DNA of 5,006 bases, from contig JANJUT010000029.1 in assembly GCA_024710445.1 (NCBI GenBank), positions 1 to 5,006 on the forward strand, in the 5' to 3' direction. The stretch is from Thiobacillus sp. (GTDB taxonomy: Bacteria; Pseudomonadota; Gammaproteobacteria; Burkholderiales; Thiobacillaceae). Positions 1 through 5,006 of this stretch are shown here, in pieces. The position numbers were made by a program, and so were the translations under genes. The first letter of the stretch is position 1, and each line of letters opens with the position of its first letter. Below the pieces are notes generated by a model. The model did not search any database. It was not told the DNA's origin and saw only the letters and a program-made list of their open reading frames with translations.

Positions 1-1095
1 CACCTGACCCTGCAGATTGGTGGGGATGCCGCCCATCATGTAGTGCGCCGTGGGCGCGACGGGGATCGGCGCCTGGACCGGATCGACGCCGGCAAATCGA
101 ATCGACAGGTCGCGAATGCCCGGGAGTTTTTCGGCAATCAGCTTCTCGCCCAGATGGTCGAGCTTGAGGTCCACATGGTCTCCACGCGGACCGCAGCCAC
201 GGCCTTCGGCGATTTCAATGGCAATCGCACGCGCCACCACATCGCGCCCCGCCAGATCCTTCACGTGCGGCGCGTAGCGCTCCATGAAGCGCTCGCCGTT
301 CCGGTTGAGCAGATAGCCGCCTTCGCCGCGCACGCCTTCGGTAATCAGGCAGCCCACGCCGGCGATGCCGGTGGGGTGAAACTGCCAGAACTCCATGTCC
401 TGCAACGGTAGCCCGGCACGCAGCACCATGCCGAGTCCGTCGCCGGTATTGATCATGGCATTGCTGCTGTTGCCGAACACCCGTCCTGCCCCGCCAGTGG
501 CGAGCAAGGTGGTGCGCGCCTCGATCAGCAGCGGTTCGCCGGTTTCGATGCTCATGGCGGTGATGCCGAGACAGTAGCCCTCGGCATCGCGTACCAGATC
601 GAGTGCAAAGTATTCGTCGAAGAACTGGGTGCGGTGCTTGATATTCTGCTGGTACAAGGTGTGCAACAGCGCATGGCCGGTGCGGTCGGCAGCGGCACAG
701 GTGCGCGTGGCCTGCTCGCCGCCGAAGTTTTTCGACTGGCCGCCGAACGGACGCTGATAAATCCTGCCGTTGTCGAGCCGCGAAAACGGCAAGCCCATGT
801 GCTCGAGTTCATATACGGCGTGTGCGGCTTCGCGGCACATGAATTCGATCGCGTCCTGGTCGCCCAGCCAGTCGCCGCCCTTGACCGTGTCGTACATGTG
901 CCATTCCCAGCGGTCGTCGTCGACGTTGGCGAGCGCGGCGGTAATGCCGCCCTGTGCCGAGACGGTGTGCGACCGCGTGGGAAACACCTTGGACACCACC
1001 GCGACCTTGTAGTCGGAACGCGCCAGCTGCAGTGCCGCACGCAGGCCGGCTCCACCGCCGCCGACGATGAGTGCGTCAAAGCGGCGCGTGTTCAT
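1..1095 (-). CDS. sdhA: Succinate dehydrogenase flavoprotein subunit, partial (C-terminus beyond left edge)
   Basis: This is the catalytic FAD subunit of respiratory complex II. It oxidises succinate to fumarate on the cytoplasmic face of the inner membrane. The frame stays open from the ATG at 1095 to the window edge, giving 365 of roughly 590 residues expected for the family. Visible motifs are the dinucleotide-binding glycine run VGGGGAG (residues 11-17) and [10 protein letters not shown] (41-50), whose His43 is the covalent FAD attachment site by analogy with E. coli His45. FHPTG contains His240, TEGVRGEGG contains Glu253, LAGRD contains Arg284 (equivalent of the E. coli catalytic Arg286), and HYMMGG contains His351. 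The start overlaps the sdhD stop by 4 bp (ATGA), and TGGAG lies 6 nt upstream as a good ribosome binding site, so translation is probably coupled. [10 protein letters not shown] and the other motifs favour succinate dehydrogenase over aspartate oxidase. sdhB should follow to the left. Confidence 0.98.
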   Translation of the reverse strand, partial: MNTRRFDALIVGGGGAGLRAALQLARSDYKVAVVSKVFPTRSHTVSAQGGITAALANVDDDRWEWHMYDTVKGGDWLGDQDAIEFMCREAAHAVYELEHMGLPFSRLDNGRIYQRPFGGQSKNFGGEQATRTCAAADRTGHALLHTLYQQNIKHRTQFFDEYFALDLVRDAEGYCLGITAMSIETGEPLLIEARTTLLATGGAGRVFGNSSNAMINTGDGLGMVLRAGLPLQDMEFWQFHPTGIAGVGCLITEGVRGEGGYLLNRNGERFMERYAPHVKDLAGRDVVARAIAIEIAEGRGCGPRGDHVDLKLDHLGEKLIAEKLPGIRDLSIRFAGVDPVQAPIPVAPTAHYMMGGIPTNLQGQV

Positions 1096-1451
1096 GCGCC
1101 GCTCCACGTGCCTGCGCCAAACAGAATCGTGGCCAGCCACACCACGCTGCCCGCCAGCGTCAGGATGACCAGCAGAACCAGCGACAGGCGCAATCCCACC
1201 GGGTGAACATAGTCCATGAAAATGTCGCGCATTCCCACCCAGGCATGCAGCGCCAGTGCCGTTCCGGCCAGCAGCATCAGCACGCGATTCCACAACGGCG
1301 CAAACAGCGCCTGCCAGCCGGCAAAGTCGAGAGGCGAGGCCATCAGGAAAACCAGCACTAGTCCGGGCAGGCTCAGTGCCAGCACGATTGCCGTCGCGCG
1401 TTGCAGCAACCAGCTTCCTGTCCCGGTATGTGATCCCGTCGCCGTCTTCAT
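1092..1451 (-). CDS. sdhD: Succinate dehydrogenase membrane anchor subunit SdhD
   Basis: Small hydrophobic anchor of complex II, 119 residues, close to the usual 110-125. With SdhC it holds heme b and forms the ubiquinone site in the inner membrane. Three membrane spans are apparent, at about residues 18-38, 55-76 and 86-112. The family signature is clear: QRATAIVL (17-24) near the N-terminus, then [16 protein letters not shown] (69-84). His69 matches the E. coli heme ligand His71, and Asp80-Tyr81 match the quinone-site Asp82-Tyr83. I chose the ATG at 1451 because it overlaps the sdhC stop by 4 bp (ATGA), has GGAG 9 nt upstream, and gives a normal length. The frame is open further upstream, but that extension overlaps sdhC and has no SdhD character. 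The stop in turn overlaps the sdhA start. Confidence 0.94.
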   Translation of the reverse strand: MKTATGSHTGTGSWLLQRATAIVLALSLPGLVLVFLMASPLDFAGWQALFAPLWNRVLMLLAGTALALHAWVGMRDIFMDYVHPVGLRLSLVLLVILTLAGSVVWLATILFGAGTWSGA

Positions 1452-1828
1452 GCGAACAAACTCCAGGCGGCAAGCAGGGTAATCATCGCAGCCAGCAGCA
1501 TCACCAGCATGCTGGTCTGGCGGCTCTGGTGTCGCTCCACGCCCCAGTGCATATCCAGGGCCAGGTGCCGCACCCCCGCCAACAGGTGATGCACAAACGC
1601 CCAAACCAGCAGCAGCACACCCAACTTGTTCAGCGGATGCGCCATCCAGTCAAGCACGCGCTGAAAACCGGCTTCATCTGACAGTGAAACCGACAAGGCC
1701 CACACGCCCAGCGGAAAAGCAAAAAACAACAGTGCGCCCGATACCCGATGCAGAATCGACACCCAGCCAGCCAGCGGCAAGTGAATGCGGAACGGATCGA
1801 GATAAACGGGTCGCGAGTTTGATTTCAC
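1448..1828 (-). CDS. sdhC: Succinate dehydrogenase cytochrome b556 subunit SdhC
   Basis: Heme-b-binding membrane anchor of complex II, 126 residues, normal for the family. The N-terminus reads [14 protein letters not shown], followed by SILHRVSG (24-31), the SdhC signature. Ser24 and Arg28 correspond to the E. coli ubiquinone-site Ser27 and Arg31. The second signature is [13 protein letters not shown] (80-92), in which His81 aligns with the E. coli heme ligand His84; the preceding His80 is an extra neighbour. Three membrane spans fit at about 27-47, 68-90 and 105-125. The start is GTG at 1828, chosen because no ATG precedes the conserved RPVYLDPF segment and the frame gives a family-typical N-terminus. 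The ribosome binding site is poor: the nearest AGG is 14 nt upstream, inside a small hairpin. The gene begins only 27 bp after the malic enzyme stop, so it may depend partly on read-through or coupling from that gene. Confidence 0.96.
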   Translation of the reverse strand: MKSNSRPVYLDPFRIHLPLAGWVSILHRVSGALLFFAFPLGVWALSVSLSDEAGFQRVLDWMAHPLNKLGVLLLVWAFVHHLLAGVRHLALDMHWGVERHQSRQTSMLVMLLAAMITLLAAWSLFA

Positions 1829-1843
1829 TAGATAGTCAAAAAC

Positions 1844-1859
1844 CTGAGTAAAGGCTCAG
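1844..1859 (-). terminator. Possible weak intrinsic terminator or attenuator between the malic enzyme gene and sdhC
   Basis: On the minus strand a perfect 5-bp stem (CTGAG, loop CCTTTA, CTCAG) is followed by GTTTTTG. The first stem arm contains the malic enzyme TGA stop, and the T run ends about 10 bases before the sdhC GTG start. The layout looks like a small rho-independent terminator, but the stem is short and the T run is only five. It could instead be a partial attenuator or an mRNA hairpin that affects sdhC translation. Confidence 0.35.
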
Positions 1860-3133
1860 CGACGGCGAACAGGTGTGGTTGCCTTGCGCGCTACCGTTTT
1901 AGCCGTTTTCCTGCTCACTGCTTTCATGCCTTTTTTTGCGGCCGCTGCCACCGCCGACGGCACCCGATCGAGCAAACGCGGATCAAATGGCTTGGGCAGG
2001 ATGTAGTCCGGCCCGAATTTCAGGCTTTTCAGCTTATAGGCTTTCAGGACGGATGCGGGAACCCGCTCGCGTGCGAGTTCGGCCAAGGCACGTACGGCTG
2101 CAATCAGCATGTCCTGGGTGATTTCCCTGGCGCGTGCGTCGAGCGCGCCACGGAAGATGAAGGGAAAGCCCAGTACGTTGTTGACCTGGTTCGGGTAGTC
2201 CGAGCGTCCGGTTGCCATGATGAGGTCGCTGCGCGCAGCCCTGGCTTTTTCCGGCAGGATTTCCGGATTGGGATTGGCGAGAGCAAACACCACGGGCTTG
2301 TCGGCCATGCTTTTCACCATCGCCGGACTCACCAGGTTGGCACCTGACACGCCGACAAACACATCCGCGCCCGCCATCGCATCGGCCAGCGTGCGCAACT
2401 TGGTCTTGCGCGCAAACGCTTTCTTGAAGCTGTTGAGGTCGGTGCGTTCCTTGTGGACCACGCCCTTTGAGTCCACGAAAAGAATGTTGCCCTTTTTGGC
2501 ACCCATTGCCACCAGCAGATTCATCGAGGCGATGCCGGCCGCCCCTGCGCCCAGACAGACAATCTTCGCCGTTTCCAGCGTCTTGCCCTGCACGTGCAAG
2601 GCATTGATCAAGCCGGCACAGATGATGACGGCGGTGCCGTGCTGGTCGTCGTGAAATACCGGGATATCCAGCTTTTTGCGCAGTGCCGCTTCGATTTCGA
2701 AACAATGCGGTGCGGCAATATCTTCGAGGTTGATGCCGCCAAACGTCGGCGCGATGGCCTCGACCACCTTGATGAATTCCTGCGGTGTTTTGGCGGAGAC
2801 TTCGATATCGAACACATCGATGCCGGCAAACTGCTTGAACAGCACGGCTTTGCCTTCCATCACCGGTTTGGCGGCAAGCGGACCCCGGTTGCCCAATCCA
2901 AGTATGGCGGTGCCGTCGGTGATCACGGCAACCAGGTTGCCCTTGTTGGTGTAGTCGTAAGCCGTCTTGGGATTCCTGGCGATTTCCAGCACCGGCTGGG
3001 CCACACCGGGCGTGTAGGCCAGAGACAGATCGGACTGGGTGGAACAGGGTTTGGAAGATTCAACCGAGAGCTTGCCCGGCTTGGGCAGGCGGTGGTAATC
3101 GAGGGCTTTTTTCTTGAGGTCGGCTTGGCTCAT
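1856..3133 (-). CDS. maeB: Malic enzyme, short form without phosphotransacetylase domain (malate to pyruvate + CO2)
   Basis: Oxidative decarboxylation of malate to pyruvate in the cytoplasm, reducing NAD(P)+. The N-terminal malic domain includes SLAYTPGV (37-44, catalytic Tyr40), [12 protein letters not shown] (84-95, catalytic Lys95), GGINLEDI (132-139, metal-site Glu137 and Asp138) and FHDDQHGTA (160-168, metal-site Asp). The NAD(P)-binding Rossmann domain starts at VCLGAGAAG (192-200), followed by [10 protein letters not shown] (283-292) and [15 protein letters not shown] (311-325). At 425 residues it lacks the C-terminal phosphotransacetylase-like half of E. coli MaeB (about 760 residues), so the symbol denotes the subfamily only, and the cofactor cannot be read safely from sequence. 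I chose the ATG at 3133 because [15 protein letters not shown] matches family N-termini; a TTG at 3160 would add nine residues, and neither start has a strong ribosome binding site. The last 26 or so residues (from Lys400) form a Lys/Arg/Ala/Thr-rich basic tail with no acidic residue. The gene sits between fliA and sdhC on the same strand. Confidence 0.95.
   Translation of the reverse strand: MSQADLKKKALDYHRLPKPGKLSVESSKPCSTQSDLSLAYTPGVAQPVLEIARNPKTAYDYTNKGNLVAVITDGTAILGLGNRGPLAAKPVMEGKAVLFKQFAGIDVFDIEVSAKTPQEFIKVVEAIAPTFGGINLEDIAAPHCFEIEAALRKKLDIPVFHDDQHGTAVIICAGLINALHVQGKTLETAKIVCLGAGAAGIASMNLLVAMGAKKGNILFVDSKGVVHKERTDLNSFKKAFARKTKLRTLADAMAGADVFVGVSGANLVSPAMVKSMADKPVVFALANPNPEILPEKARAARSDLIMATGRSDYPNQVNNVLGFPFIFRGALDARAREITQDMLIAAVRALAELARERVPASVLKAYKLKSLKFGPDYILPKPFDPRLLDRVPSAVAAAAKKGMKAVSRKTAKTVARKATTPVRRR
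1931..1937 (-). other. A7 homopolymer in a slippery frame inside the malic enzyme gene
   Basis: On the coding strand the codons read GCA AAA AAA GGC, so seven A residues sit in the A_AAA_AAA register of known -1 slippery sites (E. coli dnaX uses A_AAA_AAG). The run lies exactly where the conserved enzyme ends and the basic tail begins (residues 399-401). A -1 shift would replace the tail with ten residues, [10 protein letters not shown], before TAA. Losing one A would end the protein almost at once (KKA then TGA). Actual slippage is unproven, and I see no obvious downstream stimulatory stem. Confidence 0.4.
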
Positions 3134-3172
3134 GAGGACAGATGCAGGTTGGATAAACAAGCGTCCATTATC

Positions 3173-3193
3173 GCGGATTTATGAGCAATCCGC
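3173..3193. promoter_or_regulatory. Perfect 7-bp dyad (GCGGATT-N7-AATCCGC) between fliA and the malic enzyme gene
   Basis: The only gap of any size in the window (3134-3222) holds GCGGATT, a 7-base spacer TATGAGC, then AATCCGC, a perfect inverted repeat. No T run follows on either strand, so it is not a standard intrinsic terminator. Its position 40-60 bases before the malic enzyme ATG suits an operator. The inner ATT-N7-AAT resembles the T-N11-A pattern of LysR-type sites, but that is a weak match. A GATAAT just downstream on the minus strand could be a -10 box, but I find no convincing -35 partner. Confidence 0.35.
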
Positions 3194-3222
3194 CCTGCCT
3201 TGGCCTGCGCCGCCGTGCCGCT

Positions 3223-3933
3223 TCAGTTTTTCCAGATTTTGAGCTGGGCGCGCAGACGGGCTACGGCCTGGGAATGCAGCTGGCAGACGCGCGATTCTGA
3301 GACGCCCAGAACCAGACCGATTTCCTTCAGGTTCATGTCCTGTTCGTAGTACATGCCCATCATGCTGCGCTCGCGTTCCGGCAAATGGTGAATCGCACTC
3401 ACCAGACTGTCACGAAAGCCTCCGTCTTCCAGTACTGCGAGTGGATCGTTGCTGCCATCAACCAGGTAGCGCTCAAGAAAACTGGCGCTGTCCTCGTCCG
3501 AAAAATCTTCGTAATACAACAGCTGGGAGCATTTCACATCGCCCAGCATGGATTGATATTGTTCGATCGGCATGTCCAGTTCGGCGGAAATTTCCTGCTC
3601 AGTGGGGGACTTGCCGTTGCGCTGTTCCAGTCGATTGATCGCCGACTCGATTTGTCGCGATTTTTGACGGACATGGCGGGGAAGCCAGTCCGCTTCACGC
3701 AGCTCGTCGAGCATGGCGCCGCGTATGCGCTGGGTCGCATAGGATTCGAACTGGGCGCCCTGGGTGCCGTCGAAGCGTCCAACCGCATCCATCAGTCCGA
3801 TCAGGCCGACCTGGATGAGATCGTCAACTTCTACGCTGGCGGGCAGACGCGCCATCATGTGATACGCAATGCGCTTGACCAGCGGCGCATATTTCGTGAC
3901 TTGTTCGTCTTGCGACGATTGTTTACCGACCAT
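3223..3933 (-). CDS. fliA: Flagellar RNA polymerase sigma factor FliA (sigma-28)
   Basis: Sigma-28 directs RNA polymerase to late flagellar genes (filament, motor and chemotaxis) and is normally held in check by the anti-sigma factor FlgM. The 236-residue length matches the family (E. coli 239). Region 2 spans about residues 10-80, with VDDLIQVGLIGLMDAVGRFD (36-55), the core-binding and -10 recognition segment, and FESYATQRIRGAMLDELRE (62-80). Region 3 covers about 85-160 and contains DWLPRHVRQKSRQ (82-94). Region 4 runs from about 176 to 232, with the -35 helix-turn-helix in NLKEIGLVLGVSESRVCQLH (201-220). These FliA-specific stretches exclude RpoD, RpoS and sporulation sigmas. The ATG lies 3 bp after the flhG stop with AGGA about 12 nt upstream, a slightly long spacing, so coupling from flhG is likely. 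FlgM is not in the window. Confidence 0.97.
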   Translation of the reverse strand: MVGKQSSQDEQVTKYAPLVKRIAYHMMARLPASVEVDDLIQVGLIGLMDAVGRFDGTQGAQFESYATQRIRGAMLDELREADWLPRHVRQKSRQIESAINRLEQRNGKSPTEQEISAELDMPIEQYQSMLGDVKCSQLLYYEDFSDEDSASFLERYLVDGSNDPLAVLEDGGFRDSLVSAIHHLPERERSMMGMYYEQDMNLKEIGLVLGVSESRVCQLHSQAVARLRAQLKIWKN

Positions 3934-3936
3934 GTT

Positions 3937-4599
3937 TCAGGTTTGTCCTGTTTTGTAACGAGTCGTCAGGCTCGCCTCCTCAGCGCACATTCTAACGGCA
4001 AGCGCAGCAAATGCATCACCTTCTTGTGCAAGGTTATAAATGGCCTGTGCAAGGGAGGGTTCAAGAAAATGCTGACCGGCCACTCGAACCTGTTCGCAGG
4101 CGGCCGGATCCCCCATCAGGCCCACGCCAAAAACCGTGCGGGAATGGGCCAGGGTCTTGATCAGCCTGTAGGCGCGCAGCTTCGACTCCTCTGTGGCATG
4201 AACCTCCACGATCACGGTCTGGATCGAACCCGGCATCAATGCCAGTTCGTTCGCGAGCCGTTCCATGTCAAACACCACCAGGTCGTAAGCTTGTGCTGCG
4301 TTGCGCAGGGCAGGTTCTGCTGCGCTGACACCGGGCGCATACCAACCCTGACCCGGCGCCAGGGGCAAGGTCTGCAATTGCCCGCGTTCAAGTTGCTGTT
4401 TCCAGTCGAACAGGCTGCGCGTCGAGCAATGACCGAACAAGCGTCCACCGGTATCGACCAGCAGTACCGTCTCCCCCCGTTGGTGAAGCGCCTGCGCCAA
4501 TTGAAATATGTGGCCGGCGGAATCAAGAAAACAATACATGCAGCGCAATGGCTGCCCGGCTCGCCGGCGCCTGAGTCCCGCCGCCTGATCAGCCGGCAT
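3937..4599 (-). CDS. flhG: FlhG/FleN-like MinD-family protein lacking a Walker A motif
   Basis: By position and fold this is the FlhG (FleN, YlxH) partner of FlhF, which in polar flagellates limits flagellar number. The start MPADQAAGLRRRR carries the DQAxxLR motif (4-10) known to stimulate the FlhF GTPase. Other MinD-type elements remain recognisable: ETVLLVDTGG (43-52) like the strand ending in the conserved Asp, YDLVVFDMERLA (105-116) like the Walker B strand, and ESKLRAYRLIKTL (138-150) like the later helix. However, where GKGGVGKT is expected (about residues 20-32) the sequence reads CMYCFLDSAGHIFQL, with no glycine-rich loop or Lys-Thr. The protein is also short: 220 residues against about 270-300 for canonical FlhG. 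The frame is intact, so this looks like a functional pseudo-ATPase, not a pseudogene. The ATG at 4599 overlaps flhF by 11 bp and has AAAGG 5 nt upstream. Assignment to the family is an inference from motif, fold and context. Confidence 0.78.
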   Translation of the reverse strand: MPADQAAGLRRRRAGQPLRCMYCFLDSAGHIFQLAQALHQRGETVLLVDTGGRLFGHCSTRSLFDWKQQLERGQLQTLPLAPGQGWYAPGVSAAEPALRNAAQAYDLVVFDMERLANELALMPGSIQTVIVEVHATEESKLRAYRLIKTLAHSRTVFGVGLMGDPAACEQVRVAGQHFLEPSLAQAIYNLAQEGDAFAALAVRMCAEEASLTTRYKTGQT

Positions 4600-5006
4600 T
4601 CATGCCTTTATACCCGTTAGGGTGCTTCAGGCTGTGCATGGCTTTATCTCCGTCAGGATGCTTGTGGGTGCGTTGATGTTCCGCACGCTCCGCTTCCATA
4701 CCGGCAAACAGCGGCCAATCCTCGGCATCCAGCGCATACGGGGTGGCTAGCTGTCCCCCTTTGAGTGCGCGGTCGATGAGGTAAGTCGCATTGGGCACGT
4801 GGAGGTCTTCCGGTACGCGTTGACCACCGCTGATATACGCCAGCGGCAGACGATGCCGGATCAGGCCATCGAGTGCCGCACCCGGCTGCGGTGCCTCGTC
4901 GAGCTTGGTGAGAATGACGGCAACGGCACCTTCGCCAATGCGGGCCAGGGCCTGCTCGTTGGCCGCCCCCTGCTGTTTGGCGGCAATCACGGCCAGCCGT
5001 CGCACC
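4589..5006 (-). CDS. flhF: Flagellar biosynthesis GTPase FlhF, partial (C-terminal 138 residues)
   Basis: FlhF is an SRP-family GTPase that marks the site of flagellar assembly at the cell pole and dimerises with GTP. Only the end of the G domain is present; the gene enters from the right edge. It shows the G4 guanine-specificity motif TKLDEA (fragment residues 33-38) and the closing family signature LPLAYISGGQRVPEDLH (53-69), followed by the ATYLIDRALK helix (73-82). Wording around GQRVPEDL and the flhG-fliA context favour FlhF over Ffh or FtsY. After residue 85 comes a non-conserved tail containing two near-copies of a 12-residue unit, KHPDGDKAMHSL and KHPNGYKGMNAG. The stop codon lies 11 bp inside flhG. 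The N-terminal basic region and P-loop are outside the window. Confidence 0.95.
   Translation of the reverse strand, partial: VRRLAVIAAKQQGAANEQALARIGEGAVAVILTKLDEAPQPGAALDGLIRHRLPLAYISGGQRVPEDLHVPNATYLIDRALKGGQLATPYALDAEDWPLFAGMEAERAEHQRTHKHPDGDKAMHSLKHPNGYKGMNAG
4601..4663 (-). repeat. Imperfect tandem repeat (27-bp units, 36-bp period) in the flhF tail
   Basis: Positions 4601-4627 and 4637-4663 match at 22 of 27 bases, starting catgcctttatacccg and catggctttatctccg on the plus strand. The 36-bp period equals 12 codons, so the reading frame is kept and the protein tail shows KHP(D/N)G(D/Y)K(A/G)M twice. The left copy holds the AAAGG that serves flhG; the right copy has AAAGC at the same place. 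Confidence 0.8.
4605..4609 (-). promoter_or_regulatory. Ribosome binding site of flhG inside flhF
   Basis: AAAGG on the minus strand is separated by 5 nt from the flhG ATG at 4599. This spacing supports that start over the nearby in-flhF ATG at 4603, which lies in the flhF frame. The site is inside the left unit of the flhF-tail repeat. Confidence 0.6.

Noticed and set aside
634..1206. A 190-codon plus-strand open frame opposite sdhA and sdhD
   Set aside because: It is antisense to conserved SdhA motifs, crosses the sdhD-sdhA junction, and has an unstructured Arg/Ala-rich translation typical of a shadow frame.
1452..1604. N-terminal extension of SdhD from an upstream start at 1604
   Set aside because: It would lie entirely within sdhC in another frame and is Gly/Pro-rich without SdhD similarity. 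The ATG at 1451 has GGAG and an ATGA overlap.
1823..1842. TTGACT just before sdhC as a -35 promoter box
   Set aside because: No -10-like sequence lies about 17 bases downstream, and such a promoter would start transcription inside sdhC.
2034..2705. A 223-codon minus-strand open frame inside the malic enzyme gene
   Set aside because: It overlaps the malic enzyme in another frame, and its translation is low-complexity Gly/Arg/Gln with no recognisable domain.
3937..4599. flhG as a pseudogene or frameshifted P-loop ATPase
   Set aside because: The frame is uninterrupted, has a good ribosome binding site and tight operon spacing, and no alternative frame near 4500-4545 restores a GKGGVGKT motif.
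3385..4620. A 411-codon open frame on the plus strand opposite fliA and flhG
   Set aside because: It runs antisense to two well-supported genes, its translation shows no domain or family motif, and long antisense frames are common opposite G+C-rich coding sequence. Its length is striking but not evidence of a gene.

Overview
The window is almost completely packed with seven protein genes, all on the minus strand. Reading in the direction of transcription (right to left) they are: the 3' end of flhF, a degenerate flhG-like gene, fliA, a short-form malic enzyme, then sdhC, sdhD and the first 365 codons of sdhA. No tRNA, rRNA, CRISPR array, insertion sequence or other mobile element is visible. 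No stretch longer than about 90 bases lacks a gene.

Gene content and order point to a flagellated, respiring proteobacterium, most likely a betaproteobacterium. The reasons are the flhF-flhG-fliA block, an sdhC-sdhD-sdhA succinate dehydrogenase whose SdhC and SdhD resemble the E. coli heme-b anchors, and moderately high G+C. I cannot name a genus from the sequence alone.

Right part (about 3223-5006): polar-flagellum control. FlhF is an SRP-type GTPase that sets flagellar position. FlhG normally limits flagellar number and stimulates FlhF. FliA is the flagellar sigma-28. flhF and flhG overlap by 11 bp and fliA follows after 3 bp, so they form one transcription unit. The FlhG here keeps the N-terminal DQAxxLR motif but shows no Walker A P-loop. 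The FlhF C-terminus carries a recent-looking tandem duplication, one copy of which contains the flhG ribosome binding site.

Middle (1856-3222): an 89-bp gap with a perfect 7-bp dyad, then a malic enzyme of about 425 residues. It lacks the phosphotransacetylase-like domain found in long MaeB proteins and ends in a short, very basic tail that begins at an A7 run in a potentially slippery frame.

Left part (1-1828): sdhC, sdhD and sdhA, coupled by two successive 4-bp ATGA overlaps, with sdhB expected beyond the left edge. The gap from the malic enzyme stop to the sdhC GTG start is only 27 bp and contains a small hairpin followed by a T run. Malic enzyme and succinate dehydrogenase both act around C4 dicarboxylates (malate to pyruvate, succinate to fumarate), so joint expression would make metabolic sense. 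I see no wholly new system here. The points most worth checking are the P-loop-less FlhG, the malic enzyme tail with its A7 tract, and the short regulatory-looking structures.
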